Source: Rhodospirillaceae bacterium | GTDB lineage: Bacteria; Pseudomonadota; Alphaproteobacteria; UBA8366; GCA-2717185 | DNA: 7,938 nt | Assembly (NCBI GenBank): GCA_018660965.1 | Contig: JABJJH010000123.1 | Location: 1-7,938, forward strand | Direction of reading: 5' to 3' | In this document: piece by piece, positions 1 through 6,943 of the stretch | How the letters are laid out: each line of letters opens with the position of its first letter | Numbering within the stretch: position 1 is the stretch's first letter | Made by a program: the position numbers and the translations under genes | Notes under the pieces: model-generated | Databases searched by the model: none | The model's input: only the letters and a program-made list of their open reading frames with translations | What the model was told of the DNA's origin: nothing

Positions 1-1289
1 AAAAGGTCACCACCCGTCTGGGCGAACTCAGGCGCACGGTTCAAATACCGGGGTTTCGACCAGGAAAGGTGCCGGAATCTCTGATGCGGCAAAAATATGG
101 CGACGCCGTAATGGGGGAAGTGCTGGAAGCGGCTGTAACGGATTCCTCGCAAGCGGCGATGACCGAGCGTTCGCTTCGACCGGCCATGCAGCCAAAGATT
201 GAAATCACCAGCTTCGAGGTTGGCAAGGATCTCGAATACACGATGGCGCTTGAAGTGATGCCAGAAATCACACCTATGGATTTTTCTACGCTGAAAGTTG
301 AACGACTAGTCGCGAAGATTGGCGACGACGAGTTGGATCAATCGCTCACCAGGCTCGCCGAACAGTATCGACAATCGGAACCGATCAAGCGTGCGCGGAA
401 GTCACGTAAGGGCGATGTCGTCGTGATTGACTTCAAAGGCTCGATTGATGGCGTTGAATTCGAAGGTGGCGCCGGACAGGATCATAATTTGCATCTCGGT
501 GAGGGACAATTCATTCCAGGGTTCGAGAAGCAGTTAATCGGCGCCAAGGCTGGGGAAAAAGTCGCCGTCACCGTTACGTTCCCTGAAGATTACGGCTCGG
601 CTGAACTTGCAGGTAAGGAAGCCGTGTTCGATGTCGACGTCAAGGAAACCCGGGAAATGGTCGATACCGTCATTGATGACGAATTCGCCAAGACCATGGG
701 ACAGGAGAATTTGGAGTCGTTGCGTACCGCCATTCGTGGTCGCATGGAAGCTGAATATGGTGGATTTTCGCGGGAACGCCTGAAGCGAGCGCTTTTGGAC
801 CAGTTGGAAAAGGAACATGAATTCACCTTACCCGAAGGTATGGTTGATTCTGAGTTCGACGCTATTTGGGAACAGCATGAACAGGCGAAAGCAAATCCAG
901 AAGCCTCTGACGCTGATTCGGGCGAGGGCGATGATGATTCGGGTAAAAGTGACGATGAATTGAAGGAAGATTACCGAAAAATTGCACGCCGCCGTGTTCA
1001 ACTTGGCCTGCTTTTGACGGAAGTTGGCGCCAAAAACAACGTCGAAGTTAGCGCCGAGGATGTGAACCGCGCGCTTGTGCAGGAGGCCCAGAAATATCCC
1101 GGGCATGAAAAGCAGGTCTTCGAAATGTATCAAAGTAACCCGCAGGCCATGGCGTCGTTGCGCGCTCCGATTTTTGAGGAAAAAGTCGTTGATTTCATTC
1201 TCGAAATGGCCACGGTCACGGAGCAGGAAGTAACGCCCGAGGAGCTGATGAGCGACCCGGATGCGGATGGTGATAAATCATCGGATTAA
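1..1289 (+). CDS. tig: Trigger factor, ribosome-associated chaperone (5' partial)
   Basis: Trigger factor binds the ribosome next to the exit tunnel, shields nascent chains and has peptidyl-prolyl isomerase activity. The reading frame is already open at base 3, so the start lies upstream; 428 codons are visible and, judged against E. coli, roughly 30 N-terminal residues are missing. The ribosome-docking signature GFRPGKVP is encoded at 51-74. The GTG at 69 lies inside that motif and is not the start. An FKBP-type domain follows: GDVVVIDFKGSIDG begins at 412 and PGFE is near 520. The C-terminal part is a long helical chaperone region. It carries an acidic, Ser/Asp/Gly-rich insert at about 889-969 and an acidic tail ending in DKSSD. 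The TAA stop is at 1287-1289, and 199 bases separate it from clpP. Identification is confident from motif order; the N-terminus cannot be judged. Confidence 0.96.
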   Translation, partial: KVTTRLGELRRTVQIPGFRPGKVPESLMRQKYGDAVMGEVLEAAVTDSSQAAMTERSLRPAMQPKIEITSFEVGKDLEYTMALEVMPEITPMDFSTLKVERLVAKIGDDELDQSLTRLAEQYRQSEPIKRARKSRKGDVVVIDFKGSIDGVEFEGGAGQDHNLHLGEGQFIPGFEKQLIGAKAGEKVAVTVTFPEDYGSAELAGKEAVFDVDVKETREMVDTVIDDEFAKTMGQENLESLRTAIRGRMEAEYGGFSRERLKRALLDQLEKEHEFTLPEGMVDSEFDAIWEQHEQAKANPEASDADSGEGDDDSGKSDDELKEDYRKIARRRVQLGLLLTEVGAKNNVEVSAEDVNRALVQEAQKYPGHEKQVFEMYQSNPQAMASLRAPIFEEKVVDFILEMATVTEQEVTPEELMSDPDADGDKSSD

Positions 1290-1303
1290 CGCGTTGCTTC
1301 GTG

Positions 1304-1318
1304 TCGGTTTTAAACCGA
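1304..1318. repeat. Short palindrome just after tig
   Basis: TCGGTTT at 1304-1310 and AAACCGA at 1312-1318 are perfect reverse complements around a single T. The element starts 14 bases after the tig stop. A hairpin would have to open two or three inner pairs to make a loop, and no T-run follows, so it is a poor intrinsic terminator. It could equally be a protein-binding site upstream of clpP. The symmetry is certain, the role is not. Confidence 0.4.
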
Positions 1319-1488
1319 TTGCGCGCTGCGTTTTCGGCGGAGTATTGACGTTGCCGGTATGGCGCTGTCCGTGAAATTTGGGTGTGGGCGGCAACCGTTA
1401 ACTGGCGGGGGCGACCGGCATCTGCTAGAAAATAGCCGAATAAAAACTGGCTCGGCGCTTTGACTGCGAAAAGGAAATTCCCCCGACG

Positions 1489-2145
1489 ATGATGGATCCA
1501 CAAGAAGTCTATATGAACACTCTGGTGCCGATGGTCGTTGAACAGACAAATCGGGGCGAGCGATCTTACGACATTTACTCGCGGCTCTTGAAAGAGCGCA
1601 TCATTTTTCTCACGGGTCCTGTTAACGACGGTGTCGCCAGCCTCATCAGTGCGCAGTTGCTGTTTTTGGAATCCGAAAACCCGAGTAAGGACATTTCGTT
1701 TTATATCAATTCTCCCGGGGGCGTGGTGACGTCGGGCCTGTCCATATACGACACCATGCAATACGTGAAACCCGATATTTCCACGGTGTGTCTGGGGCAG
1801 GCGGCGTCGATGGGATCTTTGTTGTTGTGCGCCGGCGCGGCGGAAAAGCGATATTCCCTTCCGAATAGCCGTATAATGTTGCACCAGCCGTCGGGCGGAT
1901 TTCAGGGACAGGCGACGGACATTGAAATCCACGCCAAGGAAATCCTTAAACTCAGGCAGCGTCTGAACGAAATTTATGTCCAGCATACGGGGCAAGAACT
2001 CGGAACCATTGAAACAGCGTTGGAACGTGACAATTTCATGGCTCCCGAGGACGCAAAAGCGTTTGGCCTGATCGACCATGTCGTGTCGCAACGACCAGAA
2101 GACGAAAAGTCATCAGATGACGGGGATGACGCGACCGACGAGTAG
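1489..2145 (+). CDS. clpP: ATP-dependent Clp protease proteolytic subunit ClpP
   Basis: ClpP forms the double-heptamer serine protease chamber that degrades proteins unfolded by ClpX or ClpA. The 218 residues are close to the usual length (E. coli precursor 207). The catalytic triad is Ser107 in GQAASMGS, His132 in MLHQPSGG and Asp181 in ERDNFMAP. The 25 and 49 residue spacings match those in E. coli ClpP. The core begins with TLVPMVVEQTNRGERSYDIY, where the family's short propeptide is normally removed. Two adjacent ATG codons occur (1489 and 1492). AAGGA at 1471-1475 is the nearest Shine-Dalgarno match but is 13 or 16 bases away, which is long, so the exact start is uncertain. A third in-frame ATG at 1513 follows an AAGAAG at 1502-1507. 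The C-terminus is an unusual acidic tail (EDEKSSDDGDDATDE). The neighbour clpX, 190 bases on, encodes its unfoldase partner. Confidence 0.97.
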   Translation: MMDPQEVYMNTLVPMVVEQTNRGERSYDIYSRLLKERIIFLTGPVNDGVASLISAQLLFLESENPSKDISFYINSPGGVVTSGLSIYDTMQYVKPDISTVCLGQAASMGSLLLCAGAAEKRYSLPNSRIMLHQPSGGFQGQATDIEIHAKEILKLRQRLNEIYVQHTGQELGTIETALERDNFMAPEDAKAFGLIDHVVSQRPEDEKSSDDGDDATDE

Positions 2146-2335
2146 GATGTGGCCTGATCGTCCTTAACGAGGGGGCGATACCGTGGGTTGGACGAGATAA
2201 TTTGTCGATGTGGAGAAAATGTTCATCTTTGATTCATGGTTTTAACGTTATGATCTAGAGATGCATTTTCGTTGTCGCTTGGTTACAATACGGGCAGCAG
2301 GCATTCTTCTGCCGAAACGATAGGATGTAGAATTC

Positions 2336-3601
2336 ATGAGCAAGTCGGGTTCGGGCGATTCAAAAAATACCTTGTATTGTTCTTTTTGCGGGAAGAGCCA
2401 GCACGAGGTCCGAAAGTTAATTGCCGGACCAACCGTCTTCATCTGCGATGAATGCGTCGAACTTTGCATGGACATTATCAAGGAAGACCACAAATCCAGC
2501 ATAACCAAGGCGCGTGATGGCGTTGCGTCACCTCAGGAAATTCGCAAAATTCTCGACGACTACGTCATCGGACAAAGTTATGCGAAAAAAGTTCTCTCTG
2601 TTGCTGTTCATAACCATTACAAGCGGTTAGCACACGAAAGCAAAACCAACGACGTTGAATTGGCGAAGTCGAATATCCTGCTGGTCGGTCCCACGGGTTG
2701 CGGTAAAACCTTGCTGGCGCAAACCCTGGCGCGCATCCTGGATGTTCCGTTCACGATGGCGGACGCAACAACGCTGACCGAGGCTGGGTATGTCGGCGAG
2801 GATGTCGAGAACATCATCCTGAAACTGCTTCAATCCGCAGATTATAACGTCGAACGCGCGCAGCGCGGCATCGTCTATATCGACGAAGTCGATAAAATCA
2901 GTCGAAAATCCGACAACCCGTCCATTACCCGCGATGTTTCCGGCGAAGGCGTCCAGCAGGCCTTGCTGAAGATCATGGAGGGCACCGTCGCCAGTGTTCC
3001 ACCCCAAGGCGGGCGTAAACATCCGCAACAGGAATTCCTGCAAGTCGACACCACGAATATTCTGTTTATCTGTGGCGGCGCATTTTCCGGATTGGAAAAA
3101 ATTATCGCGGGCCGGGGGAAAGACTCCTCAATTGGCTTTGGCGCCGATGTCCGAGGCCCGGATGATCGCGCCATCGGTGATTTGCTGTTGAGCGTCGAGC
3201 CCGAAGATTTATTGAAATTTGGTCTTATTCCCGAATTTGTCGGGCGTCTTCCGGTGTTGGCGACTTTAACCGACTTGGATGAAGCGGCGTTGATTGAAAT
3301 ATTGACGACGCCCCGCAATGCTCTGGTCAAACAATATCAACGACTGTTCGAAATGGAAGGCGTGCATCTGGAATTTTCGGAAGACGCGATGTCGGCGATT
3401 GCGAAAAAAGCAATCGTCCGGAAAACCGGCGCACGTGGCTTACGATCGATCATGGAAAGCATTTTGCTGGAATCGATGTACCATTTACCCGAACTCGACG
3501 GCGTTGAGGAAATTGTCATCAACAGCGAAGTTGTTGAGGGACGGGCGGAACCACTTCATATTTACTCCGAAACACGGGAAGATATGGAAACAAGCGCATA
3601 G
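2336..3601 (+). CDS. clpX: ATP-dependent Clp protease ATP-binding subunit ClpX
   Basis: ClpX is the hexameric AAA+ unfoldase that recognises tagged substrates, including ssrA-tagged ones, and threads them into ClpP. The 421 residues are the normal length. In order: an N-terminal zinc-binding domain with Cys15, Cys18, Cys37 and Cys40; Walker A GPTGCGKT at 118-125; the pore-1 loop GYVG at 151-154; Walker B with Asp183 and Glu184; an RKH loop at 227-229; the IGF loop that docks on ClpP at 266-268; an arginine-finger candidate, Arg304; and sensor-2 Arg367 in GARGLR. AGGA at 2322-2325 lies 10 bases before the ATG, an acceptable ribosome binding site, and the MSKS start fits alphaproteobacterial homologues as I recall them. 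The presence of the IGF loop supports a working ClpXP pair with the upstream clpP. No truncation or missing key residue was seen. Confidence 0.98.
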   Translation: MSKSGSGDSKNTLYCSFCGKSQHEVRKLIAGPTVFICDECVELCMDIIKEDHKSSITKARDGVASPQEIRKILDDYVIGQSYAKKVLSVAVHNHYKRLAHESKTNDVELAKSNILLVGPTGCGKTLLAQTLARILDVPFTMADATTLTEAGYVGEDVENIILKLLQSADYNVERAQRGIVYIDEVDKISRKSDNPSITRDVSGEGVQQALLKIMEGTVASVPPQGGRKHPQQEFLQVDTTNILFICGGAFSGLEKIIAGRGKDSSIGFGADVRGPDDRAIGDLLLSVEPEDLLKFGLIPEFVGRLPVLATLTDLDEAALIEILTTPRNALVKQYQRLFEMEGVHLEFSEDAMSAIAKKAIVRKTGARGLRSIMESILLESMYHLPELDGVEEIVINSEVVEGRAEPLHIYSETREDMETSA

Positions 3602-3629
3602 TCAAACGCCAGATATTGTATTTTTAGGT

Positions 3630-3662
3630 CTTGAACAGGGAACCATCAAAGGCCACCTAGTT
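3630..3662 (+). promoter_or_regulatory. Possible heat-shock (RpoH-type) promoter of lon
   Basis: CTTGAA at 3630-3635 matches the RpoH -35 box. Downstream CCACCTAGTT (3653-3662) weakly resembles the C-rich, CYTATnT-like -10 element of alphaproteobacterial heat-shock promoters. The spacing is a few bases longer than I would expect and the -10 match is imperfect. It sits about 65-95 bases before the lon ATG, and lon is commonly heat-induced, so the position is sensible. This remains a weak motif call. Confidence 0.25.
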
Positions 3663-3725
3663 AGAGGCTTCGATAGAATGAAATCCAGTTAGACCGCAGT
3701 CGCGTCGAAATTTTACGGTACAAAT

Positions 3726-6128
3726 ATGCCCCAAACGCCCAAAGATACCTTATTCCCCGTTTTGCCTTTACGCGACATCGTCGTGTTTCCTTATATGATC
3801 GTGCCGTTGTTCGTTGGCCGGGACAAATCTGTCCGGGCCCTGGAAGACGTCATGAAGGACGACAAGCAAGTCCTGTTGGTGACGCAGAAAAACGCTTCGG
3901 ATGACGACCCCGTCAAGGAGGATATTTATTCGGTTGGAACAATTGGCACGGTTTTGCAGTTGCTGAAACTGCCGGACGGTACGGTCAAGGTTCTGGTCGA
4001 GGGTGCACAAAGGGCGCGCATTACCCATTACGCCGATAATCCGGAATTTTTCGAAGCCTACGCCGAAGTCATCGAGACGGAGGATAGCGCTTCGAGCGAA
4101 TTGCAGGCGCTTGCGCGCGCGGTCGTGTCGCAATTCGAGCAATACATCAAGTTAAATAAGAAAATACCTGCGGAAGTTCTTATTTCAATTAATCAAATCG
4201 ATGACCCTGCGAAGCTCGCGGATACGGTCGCGCAACACTTGACGTTGAAGATTGATGAAAAACAGGACCTTCTCGAGATCGAGAAAGTCGGCGAGCGACT
4301 CGAACGTATTTACGCCTTCATGGAAGGTGAGATTAGCGTACTTCAAGTCGAGAAAAAAATCCGCGGTCGCGTCAAGCGGCAAATGGAGAAAACGCAGCGC
4401 GAGTACTATCTGAACGAGCAAATGAAGGCCATTCAAAAAGAGCTTGGTGAAAGCGAGGATGGCAAGGATGAAATTTCAGAACTCGAAGAGCGGTTGAATG
4501 CGACGAAATTCTCCAAGGAGGCCCGTGAAAAAGCGACGGCCGAATTGAAGAAGTTGCGGGCGATGAGCCCGATGTCGGCGGAATCGACGGTTGTCCGCAA
4601 TTACCTTGATTGGATGCTTTCAATCCCCTGGAAAAAGCGCACGCGCGTCAAACGGGATCTGGTGGCTGCTGAAGCCGTTCTGAATAATGACCATTTCGGA
4701 TTGGAAAAGGTCAAGGAACGCATCGTTGAATATCTTGCGGTCCAAAACAGAGTGAAAAAAGTCAAAGGACCGATTTTGTGCCTGGTAGGGCCGCCGGGCG
4801 TGGGTAAGACGTCGCTCGGACAGTCGATAGCGCGCGCGACCGGTCGTAATTTCGTCAGGATGTCGCTTGGTGGTGTTCGCGACGAGGCGGAAATTCGGGG
4901 GCACCGGCGAACCTATATTGGCTCCATGCCCGGTAAAATTTTGCAAGGTATGAAGAAAGCCAAGTCATCCAATCCCCTGTTTTTGCTGGATGAAATAGAC
5001 AAACTGGGCGCCGATTGGCGCGGTGATCCGTCTTCAGCGCTGCTTGAGGTTCTGGATCCAGAGCAAAACGGCAGTTTCAACGACCATTATCTGGAGGTGG
5101 ATTACGATCTGTCCGACGTCATGTTCGTGACCACGGCCAACACCTTACGGATGCCTGCGCCCTTGATGGACCGAATGGAAATTATCCGCATTCCTGGATA
5201 TACCGAGGACGAAAAGACTGAAATTGCGATACGTCATCTGCTGCCCAAGCAAATAAAAGAACATGGTCTGAAGAAGGGCGAATGGTCGATTTCTGAAGAC
5301 GGGCTCCGTGATCTCATTCGCTATTACACGCGTGAAGCCGGTGTTCGTAATTTGGAACGTGAGATTGCTAATCTGGCGCGTAAAGGGCTTCGCGACATCA
5401 TCAAGGATGGCAAGTCGCAGATACGCGTCACGCCTCGGAACCTGGAAAAATACGCAGGTGTTAAAAAATTCCGGTTTGGAGAAGTCGAGGACGAGGATCA
5501 AATTGGCGTCGTGACGGGGTTGGCCTGGACCGAGGTTGGCGGTGAGTTATTGACCATCGAATCCGTAATGCTGCCGGGTAAGGGCAAAATCATTCGCACA
5601 GGAACGTTGGGCGACGTGATGTTGGAATCGGTTCAAGCGGCCGAGAGCTATGTTAAAAGTCGGGCGCCGTCGTTCGGCATAAAACCATCCCTATTCGAAA
5701 AAACCGACATGCACGTGCACGTGCCCGAAGGGGCGACGCCTAAGGATGGCCCGTCAGCGGGGGTTGCGATGGTGACCTCAATTGTTTCGATTCTGACATC
5801 AATACCCGTGCGCAGGGATTTGGCGATGACCGGTGAGATTACGCTCCGCGGTCGTGTTTTGCCGATCGGCGGTTTGAAAGAAAAACTTCTGGCGGCGTTG
5901 CGCGGCGGCATTAAAACGGTGCTGATACCCAAGGATAATGAAAAAGATCTGGCGGAAATTCCGGATAATGTGAAAAAGGGATTGAAGATAATTCCCGCAG
6001 CTCACGTTGATGATGTGTTGAAGGAAGCACTTGTTCAGCCACTTGAACCGATTGAGTGGAATCCGGAAATCGATTCGGTCGGATCAGCGTCTTCGGACAC
6101 TGCGCAAGGCGGTGTAACCACCCATTAA
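3726..6128 (+). CDS. lon: ATP-dependent Lon protease (LonA type)
   Basis: Lon is a cytosolic hexameric AAA+ serine protease that destroys misfolded proteins and short-lived regulators. The 800 residues compare with 784 in E. coli. The N-terminal LON substrate domain starts at LFPVLPLRDIVVFPYMIVPL (residues 9-28), and a coiled-coil-like segment spans about 180-280, including REYYLNEQMKAIQKELGE. The AAA+ module has Walker A GPPGVGKT (355-362) and Walker B LLDEID with Asp422 and Glu423. The protease domain has catalytic Ser677 in PKDGPSAG and Lys720 in GGLKEK, 43 residues apart as in E. coli (679 and 722). The ATG at 3726 is the only usable start, because an in-frame TAG lies at 3690-3692 with no other start codon after it. 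No Shine-Dalgarno match is obvious just upstream (TTACGGTACAAAT), which is unusual beside its neighbours. It stands 124 bases after clpX. Confidence 0.98.
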   Translation: MPQTPKDTLFPVLPLRDIVVFPYMIVPLFVGRDKSVRALEDVMKDDKQVLLVTQKNASDDDPVKEDIYSVGTIGTVLQLLKLPDGTVKVLVEGAQRARITHYADNPEFFEAYAEVIETEDSASSELQALARAVVSQFEQYIKLNKKIPAEVLISINQIDDPAKLADTVAQHLTLKIDEKQDLLEIEKVGERLERIYAFMEGEISVLQVEKKIRGRVKRQMEKTQREYYLNEQMKAIQKELGESEDGKDEISELEERLNATKFSKEAREKATAELKKLRAMSPMSAESTVVRNYLDWMLSIPWKKRTRVKRDLVAAEAVLNNDHFGLEKVKERIVEYLAVQNRVKKVKGPILCLVGPPGVGKTSLGQSIARATGRNFVRMSLGGVRDEAEIRGHRRTYIGSMPGKILQGMKKAKSSNPLFLLDEIDKLGADWRGDPSSALLEVLDPEQNGSFNDHYLEVDYDLSDVMFVTTANTLRMPAPLMDRMEIIRIPGYTEDEKTEIAIRHLLPKQIKEHGLKKGEWSISEDGLRDLIRYYTREAGVRNLEREIANLARKGLRDIIKDGKSQIRVTPRNLEKYAGVKKFRFGEVEDEDQIGVVTGLAWTEVGGELLTIESVMLPGKGKIIRTGTLGDVMLESVQAAESYVKSRAPSFGIKPSLFEKTDMHVHVPEGATPKDGPSAGVAMVTSIVSILTSIPVRRDLAMTGEITLRGRVLPIGGLKEKLLAALRGGIKTVLIPKDNEKDLAEIPDNVKKGLKIIPAAHVDDVLKEALVQPLEPIEWNPEIDSVGSASSDTAQGGVTTH

Positions 6129-6146
6129 ATTCGAATAGCGTCCATC

Positions 6147-6201
6147 ACTTTCAGCAAAATGCGGCCAGAACCAATTTTTCTGGCTACATTTTGCTGAAAG
6201 T
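6147..6201. repeat. Long near-perfect hairpin after lon
   Basis: Two 15-base arms, ACTTTCAGCAAAATG (6147-6161) and CATTTTGCTGAAAGT (6187-6201), are exact reverse complements. Inside them lie one C.A mismatch, one G.T pair and seven more pairs (GCCAGAA with TTCTGGC), closing a 7-base loop, CCAATTT (6171-6177). TCCA (6141-6144) and TGGA (6205-6208) could extend the base across a small internal loop. It begins 18 bases after the lon stop, where a terminator would be expected, but no T-run follows the stem on either strand. It may be a factor-assisted terminator, an mRNA 3'-end stabiliser, a double-strand RNase site, or a copy of a dispersed palindromic repeat. Confidence 0.75.
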
Positions 6202-6234
6202 ACCTGGAAGTCGTGGGTTTCTGGGGTTTCCGCA

Positions 6235-6262
6235 TTGACGAAACGTGAGAATCCTTTATAGA
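6235..6262 (+). promoter_or_regulatory. Sigma70-type promoter of hupB
   Basis: TTGACG (6235-6240), a 16-base spacer and TATAGA (6257-6262) form the best housekeeping-type promoter in the window: five of six -35 bases and four of six -10 bases match consensus. Transcription would start near 6269, leaving a leader of roughly 90 bases before the hupB GTG. It sits downstream of the lon hairpin, consistent with hupB being transcribed independently of lon. Confidence 0.6.
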
Positions 6263-6315
6263 ATCCGCTGTCTTTTGAGAACGGCGATAATCCGCTGTCT
6301 TTTGAGAACGGCGAT
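6262..6315 (+). repeat. Exact 27-base tandem duplication in the hupB leader
   Basis: A 27-base unit occurs twice with no mismatch and no gap: 6262-6288 and 6289-6315. Each copy starts AATCCGCTGT and ends AACGGCGAT; the sequence then continues AAACCG, close to the start of a third unit. Each copy can form a small imperfect hairpin in which CCG pairs with CGG and TCT pairs with AGA. The first copy overlaps the -10 end of the predicted promoter, so nearly all of the array would lie in the hupB 5' untranslated region. Confidence 0.9.
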
Positions 6316-6344
6316 AAACCGTCAAAATATCTAATCCCGAATTG

Positions 6345-6352
6345 AAAGGGGG
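6345..6352 (+). promoter_or_regulatory. hupB ribosome binding site
   Basis: AAAGGGGG lies 7 bases before the GTG at 6360. It decides the start: an upstream in-frame TTG at 6342 would add MKGGLT and would itself overlap this site, so it is not the real start. Confidence 0.75.
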
Positions 6353-6359
6353 CCTCACT

Positions 6360-6632
6360 GTGAATAAAAATGATCTAATCGCGTCGGTTTCGGACAGCGC
6401 TGAGTTAGCTAAGGGCGATGCTGGCAAGGCTGTTGACGCGGTATTTGAAGCAATTTCGAATGCTCTGAAAGCTGGCGATGATGTGCGACTTGTTGGGTTT
6501 GGCACGTTCAGCGTGACCCGGCGGGCTGCTTCGGAAGGCCGTAATCCGCGGACAGGCGAGAAAATTCAAATCAAAGCCTCGAACCAACCGAAATTCAAGG
6601 CCGGTAAAGGGCTGAAAGAAACAGTTAATTAA
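6360..6632 (+). CDS. hupB: DNA-binding protein HU (HU-beta type)
   Basis: HU is a small basic nucleoid protein that bends and compacts DNA as a dimer. From the GTG at 6360 the product is exactly 90 residues, the standard HU length, beginning MNKNDLIASV. The family's DNA-binding signature starts at residue 46 (GFGTFSVTRRAASEG) and continues RNPRTG, with the conserved intercalating Pro63 at the tip of the beta arm. The C-terminus, PKFKAGKGLKETVN, is typical of the family. The start is supported by AAAGGGGG seven bases upstream and by alignment with the usual MNKNDLI. The gene has its own predicted promoter and an intrinsic terminator 23 bases after the stop, so it is probably monocistronic. HU downstream of lon is a widespread arrangement in proteobacteria. 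One gene cannot tell whether the cell makes a homodimer or has a second HU subunit. Confidence 0.97.
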   Translation: MNKNDLIASVSDSAELAKGDAGKAVDAVFEAISNALKAGDDVRLVGFGTFSVTRRAASEGRNPRTGEKIQIKASNQPKFKAGKGLKETVN

Positions 6633-6655
6633 TCGACTGTTGTCTATTTAGAATT

Positions 6656-6698
6656 GGCGACCGGCGCTTCCTGATTGAGGACGCCCGGTCGCCTTTTC
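6656..6698 (+). terminator. Intrinsic terminator of hupB
   Basis: GGCGACCGG (6656-6664) pairs perfectly with CCGGTCGCC (6685-6693), followed by TTTTC. The interior adds GC with GC and TCCT (6669-6672) with AGGA (6678-6681) around the loop GATTG, so the stem is almost continuous. The GC-rich stem and short T-run, 23 bases after the hupB stop, make this the clearest terminator in the window. Confidence 0.88.
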
Positions 6699-6732
6699 AT
6701 TTGTGGGATAGTTTCAGAAAAATACGAATTGG

Positions 6733-6808
6733 GGGCGATTAGCTCAGCTGGGAGAGCGCCTCGTTTACACCGAGGAAGTCGGCGGTTCGATCCCGTCATC
6801 GCCCACCA
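6733..6808 (+). tRNA. tRNA-Val (anticodon UAC)
   Basis: The full cloverleaf folds. Acceptor GGGCGAT (6733-6739) pairs with ATCGCCC (6798-6804). The D stem is GCTC with GAGC. The anticodon stem CCTCG with CGAGG encloses TTTACAC, giving anticodon TAC at 6766-6768. The T stem GGCGG with CCGTC encloses TTCGATC. The discriminator is A6805 and CCA is encoded at 6806-6808. Anticodon UAC reads valine GUA and, if modified, other GUN codons. Only 34 bases separate it from the hupB terminator and I see no convincing promoter there, so expression may rely on read-through or on a promoter overlapping the terminator. Confidence 0.97.
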
Positions 6809-6943
6809 AATTTCACGGTTTTGGTCTTTAATAATTTTATTATCGCAAACGAATTTTGTTCGCAAATTCAGAATCCTAAATGTAAATATTCCCCGTATTT
6901 TCAGCCTCCGCTAGGGTGTTGAAAATTAACTTTGGATATCTTT

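Noticed and set aside
1345..1373. TTGACG at 1345-1350 as a clpP promoter
   Set aside because: The -35 is good but nothing resembling a -10 box lies 15-19 bases downstream.
1216..2091. Minus-strand open frame of 291 codons opposite clpP
   Set aside because: It lies antisense to an unmistakable clpP and has no recognisable motif; its length follows from codon bias on the plus strand.
2249..2289. TATGAT (2249-2254) and TACAAT (2284-2289) as clpX promoter -10 boxes
   Set aside because: Each matches a -10 hexamer but neither has an acceptable -35 at 16-18 bases, so I did not call a promoter.
3318..3692. Plus-strand open frame running from clpX into the clpX-lon gap
   Set aside because: It is the other-frame reading of the conserved clpX C-terminus with no family motif; the part outside clpX is only about 90 bases and has no start signal.
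5707..5722. GCACGTGC-type palindromic run inside lon
   Set aside because: It encodes the conserved HVHVPEG segment just before the Lon catalytic serine and is explained by coding constraint.
6125..6505. Minus-strand open frame covering the lon-hupB gap
   Set aside because: Its repeated peptide merely reflects the 27-base DNA duplication and the hairpin, and half of it is antisense to hupB.
6829..6842. A+T palindrome TAATAA-TT-TTATTA after tRNA-Val as a terminator
   Set aside because: The stem is all A-T with a two-base loop and would be very unstable; symmetry of this kind is common by chance in AT-rich spacer.
6644..6865. Minus-strand open frame of 73 codons across the tRNA-Val gene
   Set aside because: It is the familiar spurious translation of the antisense of a tRNA (RRLPRCKRGALPAEL-like) and also crosses the hupB terminator.
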